A stretch of 64,000 nt of DNA from Argyresthia goedartella (taxonomy: Eukaryota > Arthropoda > Insecta > Lepidoptera > Argyresthiidae). Numbering within the stretch: position 1 is the first letter of the stretch; each line of letters opens with the position of its first letter. The translations under genes and the position numbers were made by a program. The stretch covers positions 13,635,579 to 13,699,578 of the forward strand of contig OX463816.1 in NCBI GenBank assembly GCA_949825045.1, in the 5' to 3' direction. This document shows positions 33,440 to 42,800 of the stretch, piece by piece. Below the pieces are notes generated by a model. The model was not told where the DNA came from and made no database searches. It saw only the letters and a list, made by a program, of their open reading frames with translations.

Positions 33440-33874
33440 CGGCCTCTCCTGACTATGCGTCGCCCCCGACGGCATCTGATAGATCTGGTAGGCAGTTTCT
33501 CGTGACACCGGAAGGTCCGGCTGCTTGGTGTAGCTCTGCATTCCCGTCGTGGGCAGGCGGCGAGCTTACTGTGGAGTCATCTCGATTGCTGGCAAGAGTA
33601 TCGTCATCTGTAATTCGAGGGACACATGAGAACATTGACAACTTTTAAAACTCTGCCAATTTCTTGCATTCATCTATCTTCCAAGGCCTCCTTTCAGCAA
33701 CCAAACACACTCGGTCTATTGATTCATAAAACACAAAGATTCTTTCTTTGCATTTCATGGATCGTTGTTATTATCATTTCTCACAATAATCACCTAGCAC
33801 ACATCTTAATCTTAATCATCAACAATTCAACACACATTCATCTTTCTCATGGATCCATATCATTCATCACGCTA
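33440..33874 (-). other. Untranslated 3' region of the gypsy-like element
   Basis: Lies between the hairpin array and the 3' LTR. A 62-codon minus-strand frame at 33453-33641 (ATG-led, SSPPAHDGNAELHQAAGPSG) and a 95-codon plus-strand frame show no known family. I see no envelope-like sequence. Confidence 0.5.
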
Positions 33875-34163
33875 TCATGTAGGGCAAACATCCCGCAGTT
33901 TGTTTGCCGGTAGGTACGTCCCGCAGTCCGTCCTCTACATGAACAATAGACACATGTGTAGGGCGAGCATCCCGCAGTTTACTCGCCTATAGGTACGTCC
34001 CGCAGTCCGTCCTCTACACATGGGTGGCCAGGCCACTCTTCGTGGGGCTGGTCAGGCACCCCGCAGTTTGCATGACGTAGAACGTCCCGCAGTCCGTCTA
34101 CTGCCGCACACGTTAGACACCCCGCAGTTTGTCTAACATAGAACATCCCGCAGTCTGTTCTAT
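33875..34163 (-). repeat. Array of eight hairpins with one conserved loop
   Basis: Between pol and the 3' LTR. Hairpins: 33883-33908, 33910-33938, 33962-33987, 33990-34017, 34051-34076, 34077-34101, 34112-34137 and 34138-34163. Each has a 10-nt loop YCCCGCAGTY on + (RACTGCGGGR in the element sense). They form four adjacent pairs: the first loop of a pair ends GTT and the second GTC. Numbers 1, 7 and 8 have perfect 8-bp stems, 3 and 5 have one mismatch, 6 has one bulge, and 2 and 4 are looser. Stem sequences differ and covary. Pairs 1 and 2 are each closed by an outer stem (33875-33882 with 33935-33942; 33953-33961 with 34014-34022). Function unknown. Confidence 0.85.
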
Positions 34164-34508
34164 CAACTGAGTACCAGTGCACTCACGCTCAAAAAATGCA
34201 GCGCAGGTGTCGGGACTCCACTCTCCTTGCCATGGCATCATGTATTGAGCCGCAGCCTGAGTAGTCTTCCCGTAGGAACCACTCATGAGACGCAGCTCGT
34301 AGCGTCCACTCGGCAGCGCACGTATGACCTTGTAGGGGCCACGCGTGCCAGGATCCAGCTTGCCCGTAGACTGTGAATACTTTATAACGAACACCATGTC
34401 ATCAACATTAAACACACGAGGTGGGCGCCTGTTCCGATTAACGTACTGATCCTGCCGAATCTGGTTACGTTTCAGTAAGTCGGTGGCCCGACTTCTACGT
34501 AGCTCCCG
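34113..34508 (-). pseudogene. Integrase C-terminal tail after the in-frame TAA
   Basis: Same frame as pol, open for about 130 codons. It contains the GPY/F-type module of gypsy integrases: LDPGTRGPYKVIRALPSGRY. This module normally aids DNA binding and multimerisation, so loss of the tail should weaken or abolish integration. The last 17 codons run into hairpins 8 and 7 of the array, and the frame stops at 34113. Confidence 0.8.
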
Positions 34509-37307
34509 TTACGCCTCACGGTTTGGTTCCGAATCCTCTAGAGCCACATCACGTATGAGCGATCGAATCACAGGGGTGGTGGCGTCTGTTCCAATCATCA
34601 GGTTCAGAGCGGAAGCTTGAGTCGTCTTTTGCTTGGTGATGTTGAGGATTAGCTGAAGCTTCCAAAGTGTTCCCGACCAGTCACTCCCTTTATGGTTCGC
34701 TTCGATGCGGATCATGTTCAGGACCGTCCGAGCATAACGCTCCACTTGACCGTTTGCGTGGTGCATTTCCGCGGTTATGTAATGAATATCAGACCCCATT
34801 TCTTTCACGAATTCAACAAACCTAGATGATTCAAACATGCGGGCTTTATCAGTAACAAATAATTTTGGAGAACCGAATAAAGATACAGCGTTAGTGGCTA
34901 CTCTCAACAGCTCGTCTACATCCTGACGGTATATGGGATAGAGTAGTGTGAACTTTGTGAATGCGTCTACCACTATGAGTACAAACTTGTAACCGTTAGA
35001 CTCCGGGAGAGGATCCAATGCATCAAGGTGAATTACTGAGAAAGGTGTATCTGGCTTTTCCCATGAGGTTATAAACTGATGTGGAGCCCTAGGTACCCGT
35101 TTTTTTGAAAGGCATACAAGACAGTGATCGAGGTACTTCCTAACGAACTGTCGTAATCCTGGGAACCAAAAGTGACGTAATATGAGGTCAACAGTTTTAT
35201 CGTAGCCTACGTGATCATGTTCGTCGTGGAAAACGCGTAACAGGCTAAGTCGATGGCCTCGAGGGATGTAACATAGGAGTCTGGGTTTTTGCTCGCCTAC
35301 AACAGTATACTTGTAGTATAGCAGGTCGTTTTGTTGAAGGTAACGATTTGGGTCTAGGTTACCGTCATTCAAGCGTTGAATAAGGGCTTTGGTCTCACCG
35401 TCTGCCGCCTGAGCGATTTGGGCCCAATTGCGTGGCCTAGTGATATTGTTGACTTCGCGTGGGGGATTACGGCTAAGATAATCAGCATGCGACATCATAA
35501 CACCCTTACGATACTCTATGTCAAAGGTAAAGTCTTGGAGGTAACCCCACCAGCGCGCTACCCTCGGGAGCAAATCCTTTTTACGCTCAGTAGATTTGAG
35601 GGCATTACAATCTGTTATAACTTTGAACTGAATTCCGATTAAGTAGTGTCTAAAGTTTTGTAATGCCTTCACAACCGCTAACGTCTCTAACTCGTATGAG
35701 TGATAACGACTTTCTGCTCCTTGCGTTACTTTACTGAAATACGCGACCACTCGTTTATTGCCGTTATCATGAGTTTGCAAAAGAACTGCTCCATACCCTA
35801 AACTACTTGCATCTGTGTGCACTTCAGTCGGGAGTTTAGGATCAAAGATCGTTAATATGGGTTCGTTAGTTAGCAGAGCAATGATTTCTTGGCGGACCTT
35901 TTCTTGTTCGGGGCCCCATTTAAATGTGGCATCCTTTTTGGTGAGACGAGAAATGCATAGTGTCCTAGATGCGTATCCCTCTATGTATTTACGGAAATAT
36001 CCGGCTAACCCCAGAAACTGCCTGACTTGCTTGACATTGGCTGGTATAGGTGAGTCTACTAATGCTTTGATTTTATGTGGGCTTGGCTTGACCTGACCCT
36101 GACTGATAATACGGCCTAGGTATTCAACCTCGGTGGTTAATAATACGCATTTTCGTATGTTTATCGAAAATCCCGCCTCCGTTAGAGTTCTCAACACTTC
36201 GCGCAGAAAATTAATGCCCTCCTCTACTGTACTGCTCATGATTAGGACGTCGTCTATGTAGACCAGGACCTTCCCAGCGTCAATGAACTTCTTAAGGGTC
36301 TTATTTATGATTTTTTGATAGACAATTGGCGAGTTAGATAGGCCATAGGGCATTTTCAAGTATTCGTAGTGCCCTTCTGGGGTCACAAATGCCGTACGGT
36401 GGATTGACGCTGAATCGATCCTGATCTGATGAAATCCTGTCGCCATATCGAGCGATGAGTACTGTGTTATGTTCGTATCACCTAACCGGTCGATATGATC
36501 GTCTATAAGAGGGAGCGGGTATCTGTCTTTAACGGTTATTCGGTTAAGTGCACGGTAATCGACGCACATTCGGTCGGACCCGTCTTTTTTCTTAACTAAT
36601 ATTATCGGGCTGGAGTATTCCAATTCCGATTCCCTAATGATGCCTTTCTCCAAAAGATCGTTGACGATTTCGCGGACTTTAAGTTTTTCGGCTAGTGAAA
36701 GTTTGTAGGGTCGGTAGGCTACAGGTTCGTTACTAGTAAGGTTAATATGCATCTCGCCAGTGGTGACAGTAGAAGTGGCGATTCCAGTTATAAAAAAGTC
36801 AGCAAAACCGTCAATCACCTGTAAAAGGGATTCTCTTTCTACACCCTGAAGAGGCGTTGCGATATCGTCAAGTTTATTGGCGGCCACTTGGAATACATTG
36901 GACACTTTAGTCGTTGAATGTGTGAGGTATTGTTGATCTTTGGTACGGACATACGTTATCCCATCCCTATTTAAGATGTCCGTACCAACTATTATTGGGG
37001 TAGACATGTAAATTCCTGGTACAACTACAAAATCGGCTTCAATAGAAATATTGCTAAATTCCACTGTAAGGGTTACATACGACTGTCCTATAATTTCGTG
37101 GTTACCGAGTCCCTTCAACGTACAATTGGTAGGTTTTGTCAAACAGGAGAAATATTTAAGTACGTCAGACGATACCAACGATACGTTGAGAGCCCCGCTG
37201 TCAATTAATACGTCGACAGGAATACCCTGTACTACGGCCGTTGTTATGTCATTGCAGCGTTCAGACCCCGTGTGGTCACTGCAAAGGTTGACGCTACGCG
37301 AGTCTAG
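34509..37307 (-). CDS. Pol: protease, reverse transcriptase, RNase H, integrase
   Basis: Polyprotein of about 930 residues read in frame after the gag TGA. The protease has VLIDSGA. RT has YSSPIILVKKKDGS, SLDMATGFHQI, MPYGLSNSP and the catalytic YIDD. RNase H has EVHTDASSLGYGAVL and YELETLAVVKAL. Integrase has the HHCC zinc finger (HDEHDHVGYDKT... CLVC) and the DDE residues in VIHLDAL, FVTDKARMF and HANGQVERY. All catalytic residues I can see are present. The frame is cut at 34509-34511 by TAA, a few residues after EDSEPNREA; translation in the same frame resumes at once with matching sequence, so this is a nonsense mutation in the integrase tail and not the natural end. Confidence 0.9.
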   Translation of the reverse strand, partial: LDSRSVNLCSDHTGSERCNDITTAVVQGIPVDVLIDSGALNVSLVSSDVLKYFSCLTKPTNCTLKGLGNHEIIGQSYVTLTVEFSNISIEADFVVVPGIYMSTPIIVGTDILNRDGITYVRTKDQQYLTHSTTKVSNVFQVAANKLDDIATPLQGVERESLLQVIDGFADFFITGIATSTVTTGEMHINLTSNEPVAYRPYKLSLAEKLKVREIVNDLLEKGIIRESELEYSSPIILVKKKDGSDRMCVDYRALNRITVKDRYPLPLIDDHIDRLGDTNITQYSSLDMATGFHQIRIDSASIHRTAFVTPEGHYEYLKMPYGLSNSPIVYQKIINKTLKKFIDAGKVLVYIDDVLIMSSTVEEGINFLREVLRTLTEAGFSINIRKCVLLTTEVEYLGRIISQGQVKPSPHKIKALVDSPIPANVKQVRQFLGLAGYFRKYIEGYASRTLCISRLTKKDATFKWGPEQEKVRQEIIALLTNEPILTIFDPKLPTEVHTDASSLGYGAVLLQTHDNGNKRVVAYFSKVTQGAESRYHSYELETLAVVKALQNFRHYLIGIQFKVITDCNALKSTERKKDLLPRVARWWGYLQDFTFDIEYRKGVMMSHADYLSRNPPREVNNITRPRNWAQIAQAADGETKALIQRLNDGNLDPNRYLQQNDLLYYKYTVVGEQKPRLLCYIPRGHRLSLLRVFHDEHDHVGYDKTVDLILRHFWFPGLRQFVRKYLDHCLVCLSKKRVPRAPHQFITSWEKPDTPFSVIHLDALDPLPESNGYKFVLIVVDAFTKFTLLYPIYRQDVDELLRVATNAVSLFGSPKLFVTDKARMFESSRFVEFVKEMGSDIHYITAEMHHANGQVERYARTVLNMIRIEANHKGSDWSGTLWKLQLILNITKQKTTQASALNLMIGTDATTPVIRSLIRDVALEDSEPNREA

Positions 37308-37310
37308 TCA
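37253..37310 (-). promoter_or_regulatory. Candidate stop-codon readthrough signal between gag and pol
   Basis: The gag stop is TGA followed by CTA. UGA-CUA is the best-known animal and viral readthrough context. Pol continues in the same frame. About 24 bases downstream a hairpin can form: TGCAGTG (37283-37277) pairs with CGCTGCA (37259-37253), allowing one G-U pair. No frameshift site is needed here. Confidence 0.6.
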
Positions 37311-38390
37311 TGCCCTCTGCTTGGCAAAACACGCGCTATCCGTGTGGCCGGGCTTCTTGCAAAACGTGCAGATTACTTGCGATCGTGGAACACTCGTAGG
37401 CAGTGAGGGTTTTGGTCTTTTTGAGCAGTTATACGCTTTATGTCCACTTTGACCACAATGAAAACATTTGAGAGAAGAATCTGCGTGTTCTACCGGGCGT
37501 TTTCTGGATGGTGGGTAGTTTGATATTTTTGCGGCGGGTTTATCGGGTTTCGGTTTTACATGTATGGACAAAAACGACACTAAGTTCTCACTCGTGAGAT
37601 TGGCATTCGCAGCTACGGCCCTAACTTGCGCGTCATCGATACCGCGAATTACGATTTGCGTCATAAGTTCGTCACTAAGCCCTTTGACTATACGCAGGCG
37701 CAGGAGGGTACGTCGCGCGTATTCCGCGTATGTCTGATATTTATTAGAGGTTGAGCTCATTGCATCGAACAATATATTTGCATAGTCTAGTTTCCGCGGA
37801 CAGAGAGGTTGGAATTCGCGTTTGAAACTAGTCCAGCACCGATCAGCTGTTACCCATTCGTTCAGCCAGGTTTTGGCATCCCCTTTTAAGCAATTCGCCA
37901 CGCGAGACAAATATTCTTTGTCCTCCCACCGATTGGCTTTTCGGGCGCGGTCCACTTCATCACACCATGCGTCAATATCATGAATCGCGGGATCAAAGTT
38001 TGATACGTAATAGTTGTGCGTGCGAATGGGATTGATGGAATGGATCGCGTCCACAATTGCCTGCGTGGTAGATGAGGCGGATGGTTCCGACGGTGGAACG
38101 GGGGTAGAAGTGAATTTATTTTCGATCGATTCTAATCGCGACAAAATAGTGTCCAAAGTTCTGTCCCTAGCGTCGGGGTTTTCATGACATGTTCGCGGTA
38201 CATCAGGCGTACGTGTCGCGGGTAAACGCGGCGGAGTTACAAGGGACCGCGTTCGAGATCGTGTTCGAACGACAGGGCGTCGCGATTTTGCGCGTGATCG
38301 TTCGCGAGACCTATAACGCGTACGATGACGTCGGTGCGATCTGTCGCACGATCTACTACGCGTTCTCTTTCGTGAACTATGCGTGTGCAT
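37308..38390 (-). CDS. Gag polyprotein of the gypsy-like element
   Basis: Structural protein that would form the particle and bind genomic RNA. The frame is open from 38447 (a TTG), but the first ATG is at 38390, which I take as the start; this gives about 360 residues. The N-terminus is rich in Arg and Ser (SRKRTRSRSCDRSHRR). A retrotransposon gag domain lies in the middle (DAWCDEVDRARKANRWEDKE, then LKGDAKTWLNEW). Two zinc knuckles follow near the C-terminus: CFHCGQSGHKAYNC and CTFCKKPGHTDSAC. The frame ends in TGA at 37308-37310. The next codon is CTA and pol continues in the same frame. Confidence 0.88.
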   Translation of the reverse strand: MHTHSSRKRTRSRSCDRSHRRHRTRYRSRERSRAKSRRPVVRTRSRTRSLVTPPRLPATRTPDVPRTCHENPDARDRTLDTILSRLESIENKFTSTPVPPSEPSASSTTQAIVDAIHSINPIRTHNYYVSNFDPAIHDIDAWCDEVDRARKANRWEDKEYLSRVANCLKGDAKTWLNEWVTADRCWTSFKREFQPLCPRKLDYANILFDAMSSTSNKYQTYAEYARRTLLRLRIVKGLSDELMTQIVIRGIDDAQVRAVAANANLTSENLVSFLSIHVKPKPDKPAAKISNYPPSRKRPVEHADSSLKCFHCGQSGHKAYNCSKRPKPSLPTSVPRSQVICTFCKKPGHTDSACFAKQRA

Positions 38391-38545
38391 AATTAGTTCA
38401 GCTCGGTATCGTAATTCTCGCAGGAAATCAATGAGATCTGAACACAAGTATGGTTATTAGGTCCGAATGCGTTCCTTTGTTCTTATGAGCTTTATCTGGA
38501 ATGTGAGCGGTCAAGGCTATTGCCAGGTTTGTATCCCACTTCTGA

Positions 38546-38828
38546 TTTTGGATCAGAAGCGATTTACTCTTTAAAAAAAACAATTATTTTAACCTAAAAA
38601 TAACATTTCGTCTTTTAATTAATTATTAAAACAATTTTACAATCAAACTAACAAAGGAACATAATCGACACATAAACCAAATAAAAACAATAGAAAGGGG
38701 TCACCGATAACTACAGATCACACCGGCGTTACGTAGATGTCTGCGCGCGGCGACGGTTGGCGAGGAAAAGAGACCCGGGCAGGCGGCGTGCTGGCTTTTA
38801 TACCGGCTCTGGCACCTCATCCCTTACA
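38546..38828 (-). repeat. 5' LTR of the gypsy-like element
   Basis: 283 bases. On the element strand it carries GGTATAAAAGCC (TATA box at 38795-38802), which would drive the genomic RNA. The leader before gag starts TCAGAAGTGGGATAC; no standard TGG primer-binding site stands directly at the LTR edge, so the primer tRNA is not identified. Confidence 0.9.
38795..38802 (-). promoter_or_regulatory. TATA box in the 5' LTR
   Basis: TATAAAAG on the minus strand, about 30 bases into the LTR from its outer edge. It is the only good TATA match upstream of gag. Confidence 0.6.
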
Positions 38829-38844
38829 ATATAATAATTTACCT

Positions 38845-39205
38845 ACAGTATTTAACTATAGCTACAATATAATAATATGTAAATAAATAAAACAAAAAGC
38901 ACCGAATGTAAGGATTTTATTAATATTTCGAAAAAAATATTGTGGTAATAGTCTCTGAGTTCGAGTGGCCGTACTTCAGGAAAACCGGTCGTAATTGATA
39001 TTCCCGAGCAATCTACTGATTCCCACAATTCACCTAAAGAGTCACTCGAGTCAATTTCACTATCACTCTGTAATTGTATCATAAAAGGTTCATCTAAATA
39101 CGCATATTTCCGTCTGTATTTTTTTTTATTTGATGAGGCATTTGTGCACTTGATTTTATAACATTTTCTATATTACATTCCACTTCATCGAGCTCCATAC
39201 CAATT
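38845..39205 (-). pseudogene. Unidentified small gene remnant, frameshifted in an A-run
   Basis: From ATG at about 39203-39201 on the minus strand a frame starts MELDEVECNIENVIKSSA and reaches a TAG just after a run of nine A at about 39120. Shifting one base there joins it to a second open stretch: YAYLDEPFMIQLQSDSEID, then LGELWESVDCSGISI and EVRPLELRDYY. The mixture looks like real, weakly acidic coding sequence. The gypsy-like element is inserted just downstream. I do not recognise the family, and it could be a piece of a transposon accessory gene. Confidence 0.3.
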
Positions 39206-39435
39206 CAATTGCATTTTACAATACTATTGGTTTGAGACGTTTCCCTTCTCTCATAAAAGATAAAATGTTTAAAATAAATAGTATTGCATCACTTTTTAGA
39301 GGTTTCGGCATTATATTTGCATTTTTCACAATTAACTTTAAAAAAACATGAGGGACTCACACTAGACAGAAACTGACAGCGGAATGATGTTTTCGAAATG
39401 GCGGATGATGGCCGTAGTTCAAATTTTGCCCATCT
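39206..39435. other. Spacer left of Harbinger
   Basis: No gene recognised. GAGGCCTAC at its right edge is taken as the start of the Harbinger terminus. Confidence 0.4.
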
Positions 39436-39896
39436 GGAGGCCTACTATAACCTGTTAAATCTATTCAGTTTAAGGCCTTAAACTGAACTGCATTGCTAAT
39501 TCGAACCATGACCTCTAAAAAGCAAGGCAGTATAAGCCCGTAATACGTCCAGCGTTTTCATGCAGTTCACCTTTTTTTTCCTTACAAAATCGTACCATGA
39601 CGTCCCACTTGACAAGCGCTCGGCGATTAATGAATTGCTTAACTGTCAAATTTTGCAATTTTTAAAAAGTTGCTCCGAGATTAACTTTTAATGGATTGTT
39701 GATAGTTTAGTGGGTTACGAGTTATATTATGAACAAGGGCATCTTGACATTTTTCAGGGGTACGTAGACAGTGCTGCTGTCGGCGGACAGAGATAGTACT
39801 AAATATAAGCGCGGGAACTGGGAAACTTTGAATGATTTTTTGGCTTAGTAGACGCTTTGCTGTTCAAGAGTTTTTGAGTTACTTTCTATAAAAATA

Positions 39897-42800
39897 ATGG
39901 CAAGTGAACAGGAAATGTTTGAATTTTTTGAAATGGACAATAATTTTAATGACAACTTAAAAAGAAAACGCCGCCGCCTTACAAGGGAAATCAATGATCC
40001 GTTTAGTTTGACTGACGACGAGTTCGTAAAACAATATCGGCTTACTCCCGACTTGGCTCAAACTTTGTGTGAGGAACTGGCGACTTATTTGCCACAGCCA
40101 AGTAAATCGTCGGATCTTACCATAGAAACAAAAGTAAGAGTTTATGGATATACATTCGAGTTTTATTGACAGTGACCTAGGTAATTTCCAGTCAGAGGAT
40201 ACAGTGTACAGCTAGGTATATCTACACTTTTTCTGTTGCAGGTTCTAACAGCTTTATCATTTTATGGCCACGGATCATACCAAAGACCAACAGGTGAGAT
40301 CCGTGGCTTATCTGTTGCGCAGCAAACCGTGTCAGCAGTACTGGCACAGGTCACTGCAGCAATGAACACATTAGAAATGAGAAATAAATATATCAATTTC
40401 CCACAAACTGTGGAAGAACGTAGTATGAATAGAATAAGGTGAATTTTTAATTTATACCACAGCTTTAGTGATGTCGCTAACATGAAAGGTTGAATATGAA
40501 CACCTTATTCATTTCAGGTTCTATGAAAAATTTGGTATGCCCGGTGTTATTGGCTGCATTGATGGGACACATGTCGCTATTGTGCACCCAAAAGAACACG
40601 AGGAGAGGTATATCTGTCGGAAAGGCTATCATTCTCTAAATTTTCAGTTGGTAAGATTAATGGATAATAATTAATACTACCTCTGTGGCGCTGCGGTTGT
40701 GGTTCTGCCCACCATGCAAGAGGTGCCGGGTTCGATCCCCGGCGGGGGCTAAATAAACACATCCCCAGGTCTTGGATGTTTAGAAGCAATATATGTGCCT
40801 TTAAATGTATAAATAGTTCTGTTTATTTAATTGCATGATTAGCCTCTTTGTTGTAATGTTGATAGATAAGAATTATACATAGTCAGGTCATAAGTTCTGT
40901 CACATGTGCAATATGAAATAATTTAGACATGTTTATTATTTATGTAAACATTTATATAGCAAAATGAACTTAATAAAACATAGATTCTTATGGTAATAAA
41001 GTTTATTCAAAATGACCCTCGCGATTTTGAATACAGGCCTTTGTTCTGCGCGGCCAGTCGTCTATCGCAGCACGAACGAGGTCCATGTCAATATCGGCGG
41101 CTGCCTTAATCAAGGATGCCTTGAGTGACTCCAAATCAGGATGAGGCTTTGAGAAGGCCTTTTCCTCCAAGTGTTGCCATATCTTGTAATCTAACGGACT
41201 CAAATCTGGACTGGAGGAGGGCCAGTCTTCGTGCCGGATGAAGTCGATTTCACGCGCCGCCAGCCAGTCTTGTTTGCTTTTTGCTCTATGAGCTGGCGCA
41301 GAATCTTGTTGGAATACCCAGTGCCTGTTATTAAACATGGTATGAGGAACAGGTTCCACAAGGTTCTTAAGGACTGTATTTTGATACACAACTGCATTCG
41401 TTTTTACGCCTTTCTCACAAAAATGTACCTCAGTTAAGCCCCAATAAGAGACTCCCAACCAAACCATGAGCGAGGATGAAAAATGACCTCGTTGGACACG
41501 CGGAATACGGTTGCTCGCTTCTTCACTGCTGTGTGCGTACACCTTATCATTTTGTTTGTTGTAGCTCTCTTCCACGGTGAAAATTTTTTCATCCGAAAAA
41601 AGATTTTCCCGATGCTTTTTTCCCGCGTCCCGCCTCAACAAAGCGCGGCATCTCTTCAGTCTCAGGTCCATTAAACGAGCGTCCAAACGATGTCCTGTTT
41701 TTCTTCGATATTCCCTAAGCCCTAAGTCTTCATTTAACACCCTTTTCACCGTGGTCCTGCTTAACCCCATCTGAAGGGCCAACAGTTTCTGCTTACGTAT
41801 GGGATTTCTTTGAATTCGCGCCTTCACAGCTTTTATCACTGCTGGAGTCCTAACAGAGCGAGGGCGGCCACTTCTTGACCTGTCATCTACACTAGAGTCT
41901 TCATTGTATCGTTTTATGGTACGATAAACGAATCTTTTGGTTATATTCAAATTTTTCAGTAAGTCGAAAATCTGAATTGGCGCGTAACCGCAACGATGCA
42001 ACGCAATAACTGCGACACGGTCTTCTTTAAGTGTCCACTCCATATTTAAAAATGAGGAAAATTCTAAAAAGTACACATTTTTATTTTCATGAAAATTTCG
42101 TAATTCGAATTCAATAAACTTTTTTGTGGCCAGCGTTCTAAATTCAAAAGTTTTTATTGTGTGACAGAACTTATGACCTGACTGTGTATATCAGTAAAAA
42201 AATATATACCTATTTCAGATATGCAATGCAGATATGCAAATCACAAGTGTAGATGCCAGTTATGGTGGATCCACACATGACTCATTTATATGGTCAGTGC
42301 ATCCACTTCAAGACCATTTAAAAGGCCTCAGTAATAATGAAAGTCTGTGGCTTTTAGGTAAGCTGTTCTAAATGTATTGCAAAGAACAGATTAATTTGTT
42401 GAGGCACCTTCCTACAGTACCCTATTATCAAAATTAAACTAGAAGCCATTTTTATCTCAATTATTTTATTTCGAATAAAGTCATAAAATTTACTAATAAG
42501 CATGTACCTACTTAATTCTAATTAAGTGTATAAAGTAAAGAAATGACATTTCTTACAATCACACAAACACCTAGCATAGCACCTTACTGTATAATGTAAT
42601 AAAGTAAATTTTAAAGAGGAGGGCTGTGACCAGCTAGCAGTGAGCTATTATAGGCTGCGATGATGATTAAAAGAGTAAAATAATTTTAATTACAATAATA
42701 AAAGGTATCTAATATTACATTTTACTTGCAGGTGACTCTGGTTATCCTTTGAGGAAAACCATGATGACTCCTATATTGGATGCAACAGAAGGCTCACCTG

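Larger units (their letters stand above)
33156..38828 (-). mobile_element. Ty3/gypsy-like LTR retrotransposon
   Basis: Complete element on the minus strand with order LTR, gag, protease, RT, RNase H, integrase, hairpin array, LTR, and no env. The LTRs (33156-33439 and 38546-38828) are identical except for one base in an A-run. The flanking ATAT (33152-33155 and 38829-38832) is a plausible 4-base target-site duplication, if the LTR is taken to end in CCAAAA on the element strand. Insertion is therefore very recent. Two in-frame stops lie in gag-pol: TGA at 37308, probably functional, and TAA at 34509, probably a lesion. Confidence 0.92.

Noticed and set aside
33875..34163. CRISPR-like array because of regularly repeated CCCGCAGT
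   Set aside because: This is eukaryotic DNA, the repeat is only 8-10 bases, and the intervening sequences are hairpin stems, not spacers of constant length.
33979..34182. 67-codon minus-strand frame with repeated DCGM/TAGC/GLRDV residues
   Set aside because: It is a translation of the hairpin repeats in one frame. The periodic residues follow from the repeated loop sequence.
37051..37452. 133-codon plus-strand frame across the gag-pol junction
   Set aside because: Antisense shadow of gag and protease; no motif.
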